A DNA stretch of 64,000 nucleotides, taken from the NCBI RefSeq assembly GCF_003012345.1, contig NZ_PVRV01000019.1, positions 124,001 to 188,000 of the forward strand, written 5' to 3'. Position 1 is the stretch's first letter; every line of letters begins with the position of its first letter. Source of the DNA: Phytohalomonas tamaricis (GTDB taxonomy: Bacteria > Pseudomonadota > Gammaproteobacteria > Pseudomonadales > Halomonadaceae). The notes beneath the pieces were generated by a model. That model made no database searches, was not told the origin of the DNA, and worked only from the letters and a program-made list of their open reading frames with translations. Of the stretch, positions 16,923 to 26,384 are shown one piece after another. The position numbers and the translations under genes are program-made.

Positions 16923-17183
16923 GGTTCTCTTCCTCTAGCGATGCTAAGCGCGAGCGCAACGGATAATCGGCACCTTGAAGACGTCATGTTAACGCAAAGT
17001 GGCTTTAAGGCTTTGCATTATGCCGTTCAAGTACGTTGTACTGAACGTCCATTCTCAAGACATCAGATAAAAGGAATCGTACGTTTACTGCTTAGACCAA
17101 GCTGAAGCAGTGGCGTGAGATGAAACCTTGCTGGGCTACCGTGGTCTTATGGTATACGCCATTCATTCTGGAGTGACTTTAAC

Positions 17184-17516
17184 ATGGCAGATCCTCGTTA
17201 CAACGCCGCATGGCGCATGGCCGAACAGTGGAAGCAGCGCATGGGTCAGCAGCGTCCAAGCCAAGGCATGAGCGGTTTCAAGATGCTGGGGGCATGGCTG
17301 CTGTTTGGTATGTTATTACTGGTAGGAACCTTGTTTGCCTTGTTCTTTCTAGTGATCGGCTGGGCATTGATGCCTTTGCTGCGCTACAAGATGAAAAAGC
17401 GTGCCGAACGCTTCAGCCACACCTATGAAGGCCAGGCAAGTTCAAAGCACGGCAGCGCTCATTATCATCATGTGCTTGAAGGTGAGTACGAAGCCAAGCC
17501 CAGCCCACGTCGCTAG
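17184..17516 (+). CDS. Small hypothetical membrane protein
   Basis: The protein has 110 residues and I do not recognise the family. A 32-residue polar N-terminus rich in Arg, Gln and Met precedes a hydrophobic stretch at about 34-70 (MLGAWLLFGMLLLVGTLFAL then FFLVIGWALMPLL) that would form one long or two short membrane helices. A basic juxtamembrane patch (RYKMKKRAERF) follows and then a His-rich, soluble tail, so the C-terminus should be cytoplasmic. The upstream sequence before the ATG is TGGAGTGACTTTAAC. Flanks on both sides are non-coding, so it appears monocistronic. Codon use resembles the neighbours, which supports a real gene. Confidence 0.75.
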   Translation: MADPRYNAAWRMAEQWKQRMGQQRPSQGMSGFKMLGAWLLFGMLLLVGTLFALFFLVIGWALMPLLRYKMKKRAERFSHTYEGQASSKHGSAHYHHVLEGEYEAKPSPRR

Positions 17517-17872
17517 GCGTATGTGCAGGTAATTCTGCCATGTAAAGACATCCATCATGCGAAGGGAATCGCGTCTTGGTACATCTTTTCTTCTTTTCTT
17601 TAAGCTCCGAATTTTTCGCCTGGTCGACCACTGCTCTTTCGCTGAAGTAGCTTTTTTCTTATAAAGCAGCGTAAATGCTGCTCACCAAGTATCGTGACGA
17701 ATATGTTCACTGGGCGACCAAACCCGCACGGCACCTTCATTTCATACCGTCTCAACGTTTCATCCACGTACTGTAATCCTTATACTAGGCTATACAGGTC
17801 GTAAGGACGCTAACTAATTTACTCGTCTCAGCAGTACGGCTCATACGCTCATCATTATATTAGGCTTTTGCC
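17517..17872. other. Intergenic region, nothing recognised
   Basis: This 356-bp stretch is richer in A+T and in pyrimidine runs around 17578-17660 than its surroundings. No ORF with a ribosome binding site, terminator hairpin or repeat was found. It must contain the promoter of the downstream oxidoreductase gene. Confidence 0.4.
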
Positions 17873-18868
17873 ATGAAACGACTTTCCGATATCAAACTGT
17901 CGGTGCTGGATCTTGCCCCTATCCGGCAAGGCGGCACAGCTGCCGAAACCTTCGTTAATACGGTTGAACTTGCCCGCCATGTCGAACAGCTGGGCTATAC
18001 GCGCTACTGGCTGGCTGAACACCATAACGCCTCAGGGATTGCCAGTGCCGCAACCTCGATACTGATCGGGCACGTTGCGGGTGCGACATCGACGCTGCGC
18101 ATCGGTTCTGGCGGTATAATGCTGCCCAATCACCCTCCCTTGGTTATCGCCGAACAGTTCGGCACTCTGGCTACGCTTTACCCCGATCGCATCGATTTGG
18201 GGCTCGGTCGTGCGCCAGGTACCGATGGCATTACCATGCAGGCATTACGCCGCGACCCAAGAAGTGGCGTAAACGATTTTCCTGAGCAGGTCGAAGAATT
18301 GCGTATGTACTTGGGCGAGGAACGGCCCGGGCAGCGCGTCAAGGCCTACCCCGGCCAAGGGACGCATGTGCCTATCTGGCTACTTGGCTCAAGCGGCTAC
18401 AGTGCTCAGATGGCTGCGCATCTGGGCTTGCCGTTTGCCTTTGCCGGTCAGTTTGCGCCAGGTTACATGCATGAGGCGATTCGGCTTTACCGTGAGGGAT
18501 TCAAGCCTTCAGCGGTACTTGATCAACCTTACCTCATGCTCGGCATCCCATTGATTGCCGCCGATACCGATGCCGAGGCACGTCGCCAAGCGACAACGCA
18601 GCAGCAGAAGTTTCTTAATCTGATGCGTGGCCTGAGCACGCGGTTAGCGCCGCCTGTTGATGAAATGGACTGGATGCCGCACGAGCAGGCTGCAGTGAAC
18701 ACCAATCTTGGCGCCTCCATCGTTGGCGGGCCCGAAACAGTCCGTCAGGAACTGGAAGCCTTTATTGCCAAGACTCAACCCGATGAGTTGATGATCAACT
18801 CGGACTTCTATTACCAAGCAGACCGGCTGCATTCGTATGAGATCGTCGCCAAGCTCTGGAAGCACTGA
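17873..18868 (+). CDS. LLM class flavin-dependent oxidoreductase
   Basis: The 331-residue protein is a bacterial-luciferase-like TIM barrel that uses reduced FMN or F420. Family signatures are [19 protein letters not shown] near the N-terminus, [19 protein letters not shown] at about 34-52, [20 protein letters not shown] at about 77-96 and [12 protein letters not shown] at about 107-118, the form found in the MsnO8/YhbW group. The substrate cannot be deduced. It ends with a perfect 12-bp hairpin terminator and has no operon partner, so it stands alone. Confidence 0.92.
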   Translation: MKRLSDIKLSVLDLAPIRQGGTAAETFVNTVELARHVEQLGYTRYWLAEHHNASGIASAATSILIGHVAGATSTLRIGSGGIMLPNHPPLVIAEQFGTLATLYPDRIDLGLGRAPGTDGITMQALRRDPRSGVNDFPEQVEELRMYLGEERPGQRVKAYPGQGTHVPIWLLGSSGYSAQMAAHLGLPFAFAGQFAPGYMHEAIRLYREGFKPSAVLDQPYLMLGIPLIAADTDAEARRQATTQQQKFLNLMRGLSTRLAPPVDEMDWMPHEQAAVNTNLGASIVGGPETVRQELEAFIAKTQPDELMINSDFYYQADRLHSYEIVAKLWKH

Positions 18869-18912
18869 AACAAGCCATACCGGCCAGCAAGTACTCCGCT
18901 ATGTTTAGGTAC

Positions 18913-18957
18913 GGCGCTTCGATAGATTATCGAAGCGCCATTAATAAATTTTTTTAA
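18913..18957 (+). terminator. Intrinsic terminator after the LLM oxidoreductase gene
   Basis: GGCGCTTCGATA at 18913-18924 and its exact reverse complement at 18928-18939 flank a 3-nt loop. An AT-rich stretch ending in seven or more T residues follows within 20 bp. The T-run is a little far from the stem, which slightly weakens the call. Confidence 0.75.
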
Positions 18958-18995
18958 TCAATTTAACCCAGTTGCTTGCACGCAACTAAGGATAG

Positions 18996-19019
18996 CTTAA
19001 GTTAACATATGTACTTAAG
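18996..19019. repeat. Inverted repeat upstream of the GAF-GGDEF-EAL gene
   Basis: CTTAAGT and ACTTAAG face each other over 10 bp in an AT-rich promoter region. A shorter repeat, GTTGC/GCAAC, lies at 18971-18986. Either could be a regulator site; no family could be assigned. Confidence 0.3.
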
Positions 19020-19147
19020 TATTATTCCTAAACGTTATTGCCTAATGACCGATATAAAGTTCTATGAACTTAACTCCTGGGATGTTCCCGCTCGACAGCA
19101 ACCTTAGCTGCGCATCGCTTTGCTAGAGAAAAAAGGATTGAAGAACC

Positions 19148-20992
19148 TTGATAGGCCATAGCGATACTGCCATAGCTGCCGCCCCTTATCCCCATGAGCA
19201 CGAGCGGCTTAAGGCGTTACACTGCCTGTCGCTTCTGGATACCCCCGCTGAAAAACGCTTTGATAACATCACGGCACTGGCAGCACGTCTCTTTAATGTT
19301 CCGATTGTTCTGATTACCCTGATCGATGCCGAACGGCAGTGGTTCAAGTCTCATCATGGACTATCGTTTAGCGAGACGCCGCGTGACTGGTCATTCTGCA
19401 GCCATGCGATTCATGACGATGGCATGCTGGTCATCGAGAATACGCTGCTTGACGAGCGTTTCGCGACAAATCCCTTAGTGATCAATAGCCCGAACATTCG
19501 CTTTTACGCTGGCGCTGTTATTCGCTCTTCATCGGGCATGCCGCTGGGCACGATCTGCCTGCTCGATAACAAACCTCGGCGGCTCACCCTCAAGCAATGC
19601 GAGCTGCTTAAAGAGCTGGCCCGCTTCACCGAGAATGAAATTGATCAACATGCCACGTTGATCTATGAGCGCGCCGAGGCTGACCTGCGGGCCGATATTG
19701 ATCCGCTGACACACTTCGCCACCCTGGACGCATTCGACAATACGATCAACGGTCTTCTGGCGGCATGTCCTGACGATCGCAAGCTCTCTCTCATCATGAT
19801 CGAGATTGCGGACATGAGCTTACTGGAACGCGTCCATGGCTTTACTGCGGTCAAGTTTCTGCTCGTGGAAGTCGCCAGGCGCCTGCACCAAGCAGAATTG
19901 GAAGGTATCGGGCTACGCGCCCGTATCCGGGAAGGCACCTTCGGCCTACTCCTCCTGCTTCCTCATGACCGATCGCCTTCTGAGCTATGCGTAAAGCTTA
20001 ATGAAACGCTCAATGCCCCCATGAAAATCAAGGGGCTAACATCGTCCTACGCATTTCGCATCATGACGGTAGATAATTGCGCACATTTCGAGCAGGCCCG
20101 CCATATCCTCATGTCCTGCGATCATGTGAGTCAGATGAATGAACTGCAGGAAACGCACTGCCTGCAAGTCGACAGCGAACACTATCTTGCCCGTCTCAAA
20201 CGCCTTATTGGTATCCGTCAACGCCTGCCTGAGGCGCTTGCCAACAATCAACTGACGTTGCACTACCAACCCAAGATCAATGCGCTCACTAATACCATCA
20301 CCGGCGTGGAGGCTCTGCTGCGCTGGCATGATAAAGAGCTAGGCTACGTATCGCCGCTAGACATTCTCGATATTGCCGAAGAGCTGGGGATATGCCGACA
20401 GATCGATGCCTGGGTAATTCAGACAGCCATCGCTCAGCTTGCGCGCTGGATGGCCACAGGTGTGCCTGTCGTTCCGGTCGCGATCAATGTCGCTCAGGAA
20501 AAACTCGCAAGATCAACCTTTCCCGAAATGGTCGAGAAACTGCTCGTCACCCACCAGGTGTCGCCCAAGCTGATTGAATTCGAAATAGTCGAGCGGTCGA
20601 TGATCAGCAACTATGTCGGCACGCTGAGAAATATGGCGTTATTGAAAGCCATGGGAATATCATTTTCGATCGATGACTTCGGCACCGGTTACTCATCACT
20701 TTCCTATCTCAATCGTCTACCCGTCAGCACGATTAAAATCGATCGCTCCTTTATCACTCCGATTTTTGAAGATACCAAAGCGGCCGCACTCGTCCAGTCA
20801 ATCATCGACATGGGACACAGTATCGGCTTGAAGGTGGTGGCCGAAGGAGTAGAAACCATTGGCCAACATCTCATTTTGAGAGCCTATCGCTGCGATGAGA
20901 TTCAAGGATTCTACTTTTCTAAACCCCTGTCCCCCGATGAAATCTCCCTACTGCTGACTAAGCAGTTACACCATTCGCCACCGCTTGATTGA
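19148..20992 (+). CDS. GAF-GGDEF(degenerate)-EAL cyclic-di-GMP signalling protein
   Basis: The 614-residue soluble protein has three domains. A GAF sensor covers about 10-170 (HERLKALHCLSLLDTPAEK, LIDAERQWFKSHHGL). A GGDEF domain covers about 180-325; it keeps DPLTHF, but the catalytic motif is replaced by REGTF, so diguanylate cyclase activity is unlikely. The EAL domain spans about 350-605 with EALLRWHD, INVAQEKL, FEIVERSM, DDFGTGYSSLSYLNRLP, KIDRSF and AEGVET, that is, all residues expected for c-di-GMP hydrolysis. It should therefore be a phosphodiesterase tuned by the GAF ligand. The start is a TTG with AAGGA about 10 nt upstream; no ATG is available before the GAF domain. The 83-residue fragment at 30396-30647 is related to its N-terminus. 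Confidence 0.9.
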   Translation: MIGHSDTAIAAAPYPHEHERLKALHCLSLLDTPAEKRFDNITALAARLFNVPIVLITLIDAERQWFKSHHGLSFSETPRDWSFCSHAIHDDGMLVIENTLLDERFATNPLVINSPNIRFYAGAVIRSSSGMPLGTICLLDNKPRRLTLKQCELLKELARFTENEIDQHATLIYERAEADLRADIDPLTHFATLDAFDNTINGLLAACPDDRKLSLIMIEIADMSLLERVHGFTAVKFLLVEVARRLHQAELEGIGLRARIREGTFGLLLLLPHDRSPSELCVKLNETLNAPMKIKGLTSSYAFRIMTVDNCAHFEQARHILMSCDHVSQMNELQETHCLQVDSEHYLARLKRLIGIRQRLPEALANNQLTLHYQPKINALTNTITGVEALLRWHDKELGYVSPLDILDIAEELGICRQIDAWVIQTAIAQLARWMATGVPVVPVAINVAQEKLARSTFPEMVEKLLVTHQVSPKLIEFEIVERSMISNYVGTLRNMALLKAMGISFSIDDFGTGYSSLSYLNRLPVSTIKIDRSFITPIFEDTKAAALVQSIIDMGHSIGLKVVAEGVETIGQHLILRAYRCDEIQGFYFSKPLSPDEISLLLTKQLHHSPPLD

Positions 20993-21074
20993 GACAGGCA
21001 AGTGGCGTAACGAACTGCCACGCACAGGGACCGACAATGTTTCGATGCCGGCCCCGGAATGCGGTCTTTCTCAC

Positions 21075-23342
21075 TTAGGTTGTACTTGAGCGTAAACGTC
21101 TCGCCGCCATCATATTCAACGCCACCAACACGACGGTAATCGCACCACCGATCATATCAGTCAATATCCCCGGGAAGATCAGTAATAGTGCACCGACCGC
21201 CGCCAGCAGGCGCATCGGCACTGACACCTGACTCCATAGAAAGCCTTCTACTGCAATCGCCAGAAGCGTCACGCCCACCAGGCTGGTCACGATTACCCAA
21301 CTGGTGTTCCACAGCGTCGCATCGATCATCAGCATGCTATGGGCGAACACGAACATATAGGGCACCACAAAACCTGCAACGGCGAGCTTCATCGCCTGAA
21401 ACCCGGTTGCATTCGGTGAACCGCCGCTCAAACCCGCCCCGGCATAGGCAGCCAATGCCACCGGTGGCGTCAGATTGGCGAAGATACCGAAGTAGAATAC
21501 AAACATGTGAGCCACGAAGATCGCCGTATCGCTGCTTCCGGACAGCTCTCGAAACAGTGGCATATTGAGCAGAATCGGTGCTGCCATGGTGCTGGTAATG
21601 ATGTAGGTAGGAATACTGGGCAACCCCATACCCAGCACAATCGATGCAATCATGGTGAAAAACAGCGTCACCAAAAGCTGCAGCATGGGTGAAGGGATCG
21701 CAGCGCCTATCTGCACTACCGCATCTGCGGCCTCAAGTGCCACACCGGTCAACGTGGCCACACCGACAATGATGCCCACCGTGCCGCAAGCGATTGCGAC
21801 GGGAATGGCGTTGCGCACGCCCTCTTCCATCGCCTTTGTACAATCGGCAATATCCATCTTTTCCGCTACCAGCCCGAGTCGGGCGCGGACCATGTTAATG
21901 GTGACCGGCACAATAATGGCGACGAACAGCCACCAGCGGCTTGTCGGCATCCCGGGTATCGCATTGCCGACCACCAGGGCACGCAACTGCGGCTCGAAGA
22001 TCAACAGAGTCAGTATTACGCTCAAACCGATGGTGACCCGTCGTGTACCGCAGATCAAAACAGTCGCAGCAATTGACCAGAACGCTGCGAAAAATGGTGC
22101 CCGCCCTTCGAACAGCAACCACAACAAAACCGCCATCGGCACTAGCAGGTGACCGCGCTTGAGCATGACCTCTCGCACCGGGGGCAATTCAGCGCGCGGA
22201 ATGCCTTTCAAGCCGTTGCGCGACGCGCGCAAATGGACCTGAATCAAGACGCCTGCATAGTACAAAAGCGCAGGAATGATCCCGGCCATCACCACCTGGG
22301 TATAAGGTACGGCCAGCACTTCAGCCATAATGAAGGCCGCTGCCCCCATGATCGGCGGCAGTATTTGCCCACCCACGCTGGAAGCCGCTTCAACCGCGCC
22401 GGCAAAGTTAGGTTTATAGCCGGTACGTTTCATCAACGGGATAGTGAATGCACCGGTCGTCACGACGTTGGCAATAGCCGAGCCATTGATTGAACCGAGA
22501 AAACCGCTGGCAATCACCGCCACCTTTGCCGGTCCACCTCGGGTATGCCCAGCGACAGCGAGCGCCAGATCGTTAAATAATTGACCTAGCCCTGACTTGC
22601 CGAGAAAAGCGCCGAACAGGATAAACAGCATGATATAGCTTGCCGAAACTGCAATTGCAGTACCCAACAGCCCCTCGGTGATAAATACCAGATGTGAGAC
22701 GATCTGCCGGGTAATGGCCAGGATAATGTTCACGTTCAAACTGGGATAGAACGACAGCTTGGCGTAGAAACCGTACACCAGAAACACTGCCGCCAACAGC
22801 GTCAGCCCCCAGCCGGTTATCCGCCGTGCAGCGTCGAGTACCAACAAGATAGCTACCAGCCCCACCGCCGTGTCGAACATGTTGATCCGTCCTGCCGTAG
22901 CGATGACACGATCAGCGACCACCAGCATATAAATACCGATCGCGAAGGCCAGCACAACCAGCAGCGCATCTCCCCAAGGCACACGATCGCGCGCCCCCTT
23001 GCGGCTGATCGGATAAAGCACGAAAGCCAGCCCCAACAGGGTATAGAGATGAATACTGCGCTGTGCGACATCGACCAGCGGCCCGGAGAACGAGGTATAT
23101 AGATGAAACAGTGCAAGCAATACGCTCAAAAGAGTAACCAGTTTGACGATGCGTTCAGGCAGAGCATGACGCACCACACTCTCTCGGTCGTACTTTTCCA
23201 GTACGGCGGCATCGACCGTATCCTGATCCGCCGCCTGGGGTTTGCTACTGTCTGATACGGCAAGGCTATTTACATTGACACTGCCGTGGCCATCGCCACG
23301 CGGGGACGCGTTGCCAGTAGGAAGGTTATCGTTATTTGACAT
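21075..23342 (-). CDS. TRAP transporter fused large permease, TAXI type
   Basis: The protein of about 755 residues has an N-terminal hydrophilic segment (about 1-75) and then some 17-20 hydrophobic helices. It combines the small DctQ-like and large DctM-like membrane subunits in one chain (DctM signatures SASYIMLFILFGAFLGKSGLG, GSINGSAIANVVTTGAFTIPLM and MGLPSIPTYIITS). The C-terminal helices match the DUF3394-type extension of TAXI-TRAP permeases. It uses the sodium gradient to import an organic acid or amino acid delivered by the binding protein. The ATG at 23342 is chosen over an upstream ATG that overlaps the DUF1850 gene. It is the last gene of a three-gene operon. Confidence 0.92.
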   Translation of the reverse strand: MSNNDNLPTGNASPRGDGHGSVNVNSLAVSDSSKPQAADQDTVDAAVLEKYDRESVVRHALPERIVKLVTLLSVLLALFHLYTSFSGPLVDVAQRSIHLYTLLGLAFVLYPISRKGARDRVPWGDALLVVLAFAIGIYMLVVADRVIATAGRINMFDTAVGLVAILLVLDAARRITGWGLTLLAAVFLVYGFYAKLSFYPSLNVNIILAITRQIVSHLVFITEGLLGTAIAVSASYIMLFILFGAFLGKSGLGQLFNDLALAVAGHTRGGPAKVAVIASGFLGSINGSAIANVVTTGAFTIPLMKRTGYKPNFAGAVEAASSVGGQILPPIMGAAAFIMAEVLAVPYTQVVMAGIIPALLYYAGVLIQVHLRASRNGLKGIPRAELPPVREVMLKRGHLLVPMAVLLWLLFEGRAPFFAAFWSIAATVLICGTRRVTIGLSVILTLLIFEPQLRALVVGNAIPGMPTSRWWLFVAIIVPVTINMVRARLGLVAEKMDIADCTKAMEEGVRNAIPVAIACGTVGIIVGVATLTGVALEAADAVVQIGAAIPSPMLQLLVTLFFTMIASIVLGMGLPSIPTYIITSTMAAPILLNMPLFRELSGSSDTAIFVAHMFVFYFGIFANLTPPVALAAYAGAGLSGGSPNATGFQAMKLAVAGFVVPYMFVFAHSMLMIDATLWNTSWVIVTSLVGVTLLAIAVEGFLWSQVSVPMRLLAAVGALLLIFPGILTDMIGGAITVVLVALNMMAARRLRSSTT

Positions 23343-23395
23343 GATGTCCTGACCCTCAGATACAAAAGGCAACCGGTAACCAGGAGAACCGGCGT

Positions 23396-23890
23396 TTAGT
23401 ACCACGGCCGCAAAAGGGCGGGCAATACAGCAATAAGCGGCTCTCGGCGCACCTGGAAGGTCAAAATGGGATGACTGCCAAGGTGCGACAGTGCAAACAC
23501 GTGACCGTGATAGCCCAGGCGATAATCCTCCGCGGCAGCCGCCTGGACATTGAGTGGGTCGACGATGCGCTCAATACCGTCCATTTCCACCCAGCCATCG
23601 ATGAGTCGTGTGCTGGCGCCAGCATGAGACGGGACTCCGGCACCGAACGTCTTGAAGCGCGTGCTATCGACTAAAATTGATTCGCCATGCACGACAAAAC
23701 GCTCCTCCCAATCCTCAAGCTCGACCGAGTGCCGCCAGCGCAACGTGAAAACGCTGCCATCAGCCCCCGGAAAGGCGTAATGCAGCGTTTCACCCTCCCG
23801 AACCAGTAACCATGGCCATGGATAAAGCACCATGACCATGACCAGAAGCACCAGAGCACTCCCCAACGCGACGAGAACGCGCCGTTTCAT
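23396..23890 (-). CDS. DUF1850 membrane-anchored protein of the TAXI-TRAP operon
   Basis: The 164-residue protein has one N-terminal hydrophobic segment (ALGSALVLLVMVMVLYPWPW, about 8-27). The DUF1850 body follows (FTLRWRHSVELEDWEERFVV, DSTRFKTFGAGVPS, YHGHVFALS). These proteins are encoded between binding protein and permease in many TAXI-TRAP operons; their role is unknown but they are presumably accessory to the transporter on the periplasmic side. The gene begins 8 bp after the binding-protein gene and its stop lies 53 bp before the permease start, so all three are co-transcribed. No strong ribosome binding site is seen, consistent with translational coupling. Confidence 0.88.
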   Translation of the reverse strand: MKRRVLVALGSALVLLVMVMVLYPWPWLLVREGETLHYAFPGADGSVFTLRWRHSVELEDWEERFVVHGESILVDSTRFKTFGAGVPSHAGASTRLIDGWVEMDGIERIVDPLNVQAAAAEDYRLGYHGHVFALSHLGSHPILTFQVRREPLIAVLPALLRPWY

Positions 23891-23898
23891 CGCAATAG

Positions 23899-24993
23899 TT
23901 ACTGGGCCGTCGGCTCACTGCCAGACTGCTGGTCAGCATCACTTTGCGCCAGCGTGTCATAGAAGGCCTTGGCCCCGGGATGTAACGGCGCCACCAGATT
24001 ATCGTCCATGGTGTTACGGTCAAACTGCTTAAGCGCGCCAACCGAGACCTGATCGCTGCCCACGTAGTCATAAAGCCGCTTGGTCAGCTCCTGAGCAACA
24101 TCATCGCGCATCGAAGCCGGCACGATCAGCATGTTGCGGATCGCCACGGTATCTACCGCCTCATTCAGACCATAGCGCTCGGGCGCGTTGGCAGGAATCT
24201 GATAGGTATCGTAATAGGGATAGGCCTCAAGCAGCTTGTTGGCAATGTCACCCTCGATCGGCACGAAGGTAATATCACTGCTCTGCATCAGCCCGGTAAT
24301 GTTGCTGTTGGGTACGCCGGAGGTGAAGAAAGCAGCATCGAGATTACCGTTGCTCATTTCGGTAACGCTGTCGGCATAACCGGTGTGACTTACACGCGAA
24401 AGATCGTCATAAGAAAGCCCAGCCGCCTCAAGCACGATCTTGGCGCTCTGCTCGACGCCGGAACCGACCTGCCCGACACCGATGCGCTTGCCCGCCATAT
24501 CCTGAACATTATGAATGCCGCTTTCAGCAGTGGCGACGACTTGCACAACGTTGGGATAAAGCCCGGCCAGCCCACGCAGGTCAACCTTGTTACCTTCGAA
24601 CTGGCCCCGTCCGTTGACAGCGTCATAGACCACATCACTCATCACGATGGCTATCTGATTGAGGCCATCCTGAATATTCTGGATGTTCTGAACCGAAGCC
24701 CCCGTCGACACGACCTGAACGTTCTCGATCACATCGCTGCGCTCAAACACGCCTTTAAGCGCACCTCCGATAGCGTAATAGCTGCCCGAGGTGCCGCCGG
24801 TTCCGAAGATCAGCCCGACCGGCTCAGCATTAGCCTGACTATTCTGCGTCTGGGTATCGTTACTTGTACTCTGCGTTTGTTCGTTGTTTTGAGCAGACCC
24901 CTCATTGCTGCCTGTATCGCTATCACCGCACCCTGTCAGCGCCACACTGAAAAAACCGATTAACGCGGCCAGCGTTAAAGAACGATATGTCAT
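23899..24993 (-). CDS. TAXI-family TRAP transporter solute-binding lipoprotein
   Basis: The 364-residue protein has a lipoprotein signal ending in the lipobox LTGC at about residues 19-22, so it should be anchored to a membrane. A Ser/Gln/Thr/Asn-rich linker follows. The TAXI hallmark FGTGGTSGSYYAIGGALKGVF lies at about 63-83, with VASTGASVQNIQNIQDG-like and KRIGVGQVGSGVEQSAK segments as in glutamate/glutamine-binding members. It delivers substrate to the fused permease encoded two genes downstream. The start has GGGGA at 5 nt. The natural ligand is not predictable. Confidence 0.93.
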   Translation of the reverse strand: MTYRSLTLAALIGFFSVALTGCGDSDTGSNEGSAQNNEQTQSTSNDTQTQNSQANAEPVGLIFGTGGTSGSYYAIGGALKGVFERSDVIENVQVVSTGASVQNIQNIQDGLNQIAIVMSDVVYDAVNGRGQFEGNKVDLRGLAGLYPNVVQVVATAESGIHNVQDMAGKRIGVGQVGSGVEQSAKIVLEAAGLSYDDLSRVSHTGYADSVTEMSNGNLDAAFFTSGVPNSNITGLMQSSDITFVPIEGDIANKLLEAYPYYDTYQIPANAPERYGLNEAVDTVAIRNMLIVPASMRDDVAQELTKRLYDYVGSDQVSVGALKQFDRNTMDDNLVAPLHPGAKAFYDTLAQSDADQQSGSEPTAQ

Positions 24994-25122
24994 GGCAGTC
25001 CCCTATTTTTGAACGTTGCTTTCTAAGTCTTGGCTGCGATTAGTACTAGTTATCGCGCCAGCTTATAGAGGACTGCCAGTAGGCGACAATTTTAGCGCCC
25101 ACTTCTTTAGTCTAATAACGCG

Positions 25123-25147
25123 ACAGGCCGCCCTTAAGGCGGCCTGT
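25123..25147 (-). terminator. Hairpin at the 3' end of the aldo/keto reductase gene
   Basis: ACAGGCCGCC and GGCGGCCTGT form a perfect 10-bp stem with a 5-nt loop, 56 bp past the reductase stop. There is no U-tract on either strand, so termination may be inefficient or need Rho. Confidence 0.45.
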
Positions 25148-25202
25148 TCATTACCGGCACGATGGGTGCCATCAAAACTGACTAAGCGCTACGCGGAATC
25201 TA

Positions 25203-26237
25203 TTATTGCGACGATGAGCGTGCCCATATATTGATGCCGCTCTCCACCGCATATTGATCGATCTCGTTCAACTCATCCTGAGTGAACGACAGGTGCTTCA
25301 ACGCTGCGACATTATCTTCGATCTGACCGGGACGGCTGGCGCCAATCAATACCGAAGTAACCCGCTCGTCACGCAAAAGCCAGGCCAGCGCCAACTGGGC
25401 AAGACTCTGGCCGCGCCGGGTAGCGATCTCGTTTAGCTTGCGTGCCCGCTCGATGTTCTCCTCGCTCAGATGCGCCTGTTGCAGCGACCCCCCACCGGCC
25501 TTGTTGATACGTGCATCTTCAGGAATACCGTTGAGATACTTGCCGGTCAAAAGCCCCTGCGCCAGCGGTGTGAAGGCGATACAACCGATCCCCTCATCGG
25601 CGAGCGTGTCGAGCAGATCTTCTTCAACCCAGCGGTTGAACATATTGTAGGACGGCTGGTGAATAAGGCATGGCACCTTCCACTCGGCCAGAAGCTGCGT
25701 CATCTCCCGCGTCTTCGCGGCGGAATAGGAAGAGATCCCGACATAGAGCGCCTTGCCTTGCTGCACTGCCGTGGCAAGCGCCGAAGCCGTTTCTTCCAGC
25801 GGCGTATCAGGGTCGAAGCGATGAGAATAGAAGATATCGACGTAATCGAGCCCCATGCGCTTGAGGCTCTGGTCGAGGCTCGCCAGCACATACTTGCGGC
25901 CGCCACCGCCCTGGCCGTAGGGGCCCGGCCACATATCGTAGCCCGCCTTGGAAGAGATGATCAGTTCATCGCGGTAGGGCTTGAAATCCTCGCGCAGCAG
26001 CCGACCAAAATTGGTTTCAGCACTGCCGGGCGGTGGGCCATAGTTATTGGCCAGATCGAAATGAGTAATACCGAGATCGAATGCGGTACGCAGCATCTGG
26101 CGTTGATTGTCGAGCGAGTCGACATCACCGAAATTGTGCCACAACCCCAGCGACAGCGCAGGCAACTTCAGTCCACTACGCCCGCAGGTGCGATACAGCA
26201 TGTCATCGTAACGTGATGATGCAGCTTGGTAGATCAA
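25203..26237 (-). CDS. Aldo/keto reductase, YghZ (L-glyceraldehyde-3-phosphate reductase) type
   Basis: The protein has 344 residues (E. coli YghZ has 346). It carries the family opening RTCGRSGLKLPALSLGLWHN then FGD, the catalytic tetrad context DLANNYGPPPGSAE and KAGYDMW, YVDIFYSHRFDPDTPLEETA, and the NADPH-binding end VTSVLIGASRPGQIEDNV. YghZ-type enzymes reduce L-glyceraldehyde-3-phosphate and methylglyoxal with NADPH and are also annotated as potassium-channel beta-subunit-like. The start is placed at TTG 26237, which has GAGGA 7 nt upstream and restores the YghZ length; an ATG 23 codons earlier adds unrelated residues. It stands alone on its strand. Confidence 0.92.
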   Translation of the reverse strand: MIYQAASSRYDDMLYRTCGRSGLKLPALSLGLWHNFGDVDSLDNQRQMLRTAFDLGITHFDLANNYGPPPGSAETNFGRLLREDFKPYRDELIISSKAGYDMWPGPYGQGGGGRKYVLASLDQSLKRMGLDYVDIFYSHRFDPDTPLEETASALATAVQQGKALYVGISSYSAAKTREMTQLLAEWKVPCLIHQPSYNMFNRWVEEDLLDTLADEGIGCIAFTPLAQGLLTGKYLNGIPEDARINKAGGGSLQQAHLSEENIERARKLNEIATRRGQSLAQLALAWLLRDERVTSVLIGASRPGQIEDNVAALKHLSFTQDELNEIDQYAVESGINIWARSSSQ

Positions 26238-26384
26238 CGTCTCATCCTCGTGGTGAATTCCGTTTCGGCCGCCTGACGAGCTAACTGCCTCGACGTCAGG
26301 GCACACCCGTTAACAGGATACCAGAGCAAGCGATAGACGAAGCGAGCGTATCACCAAAGCATGATAGTTAGGCGGTATGCCTGC

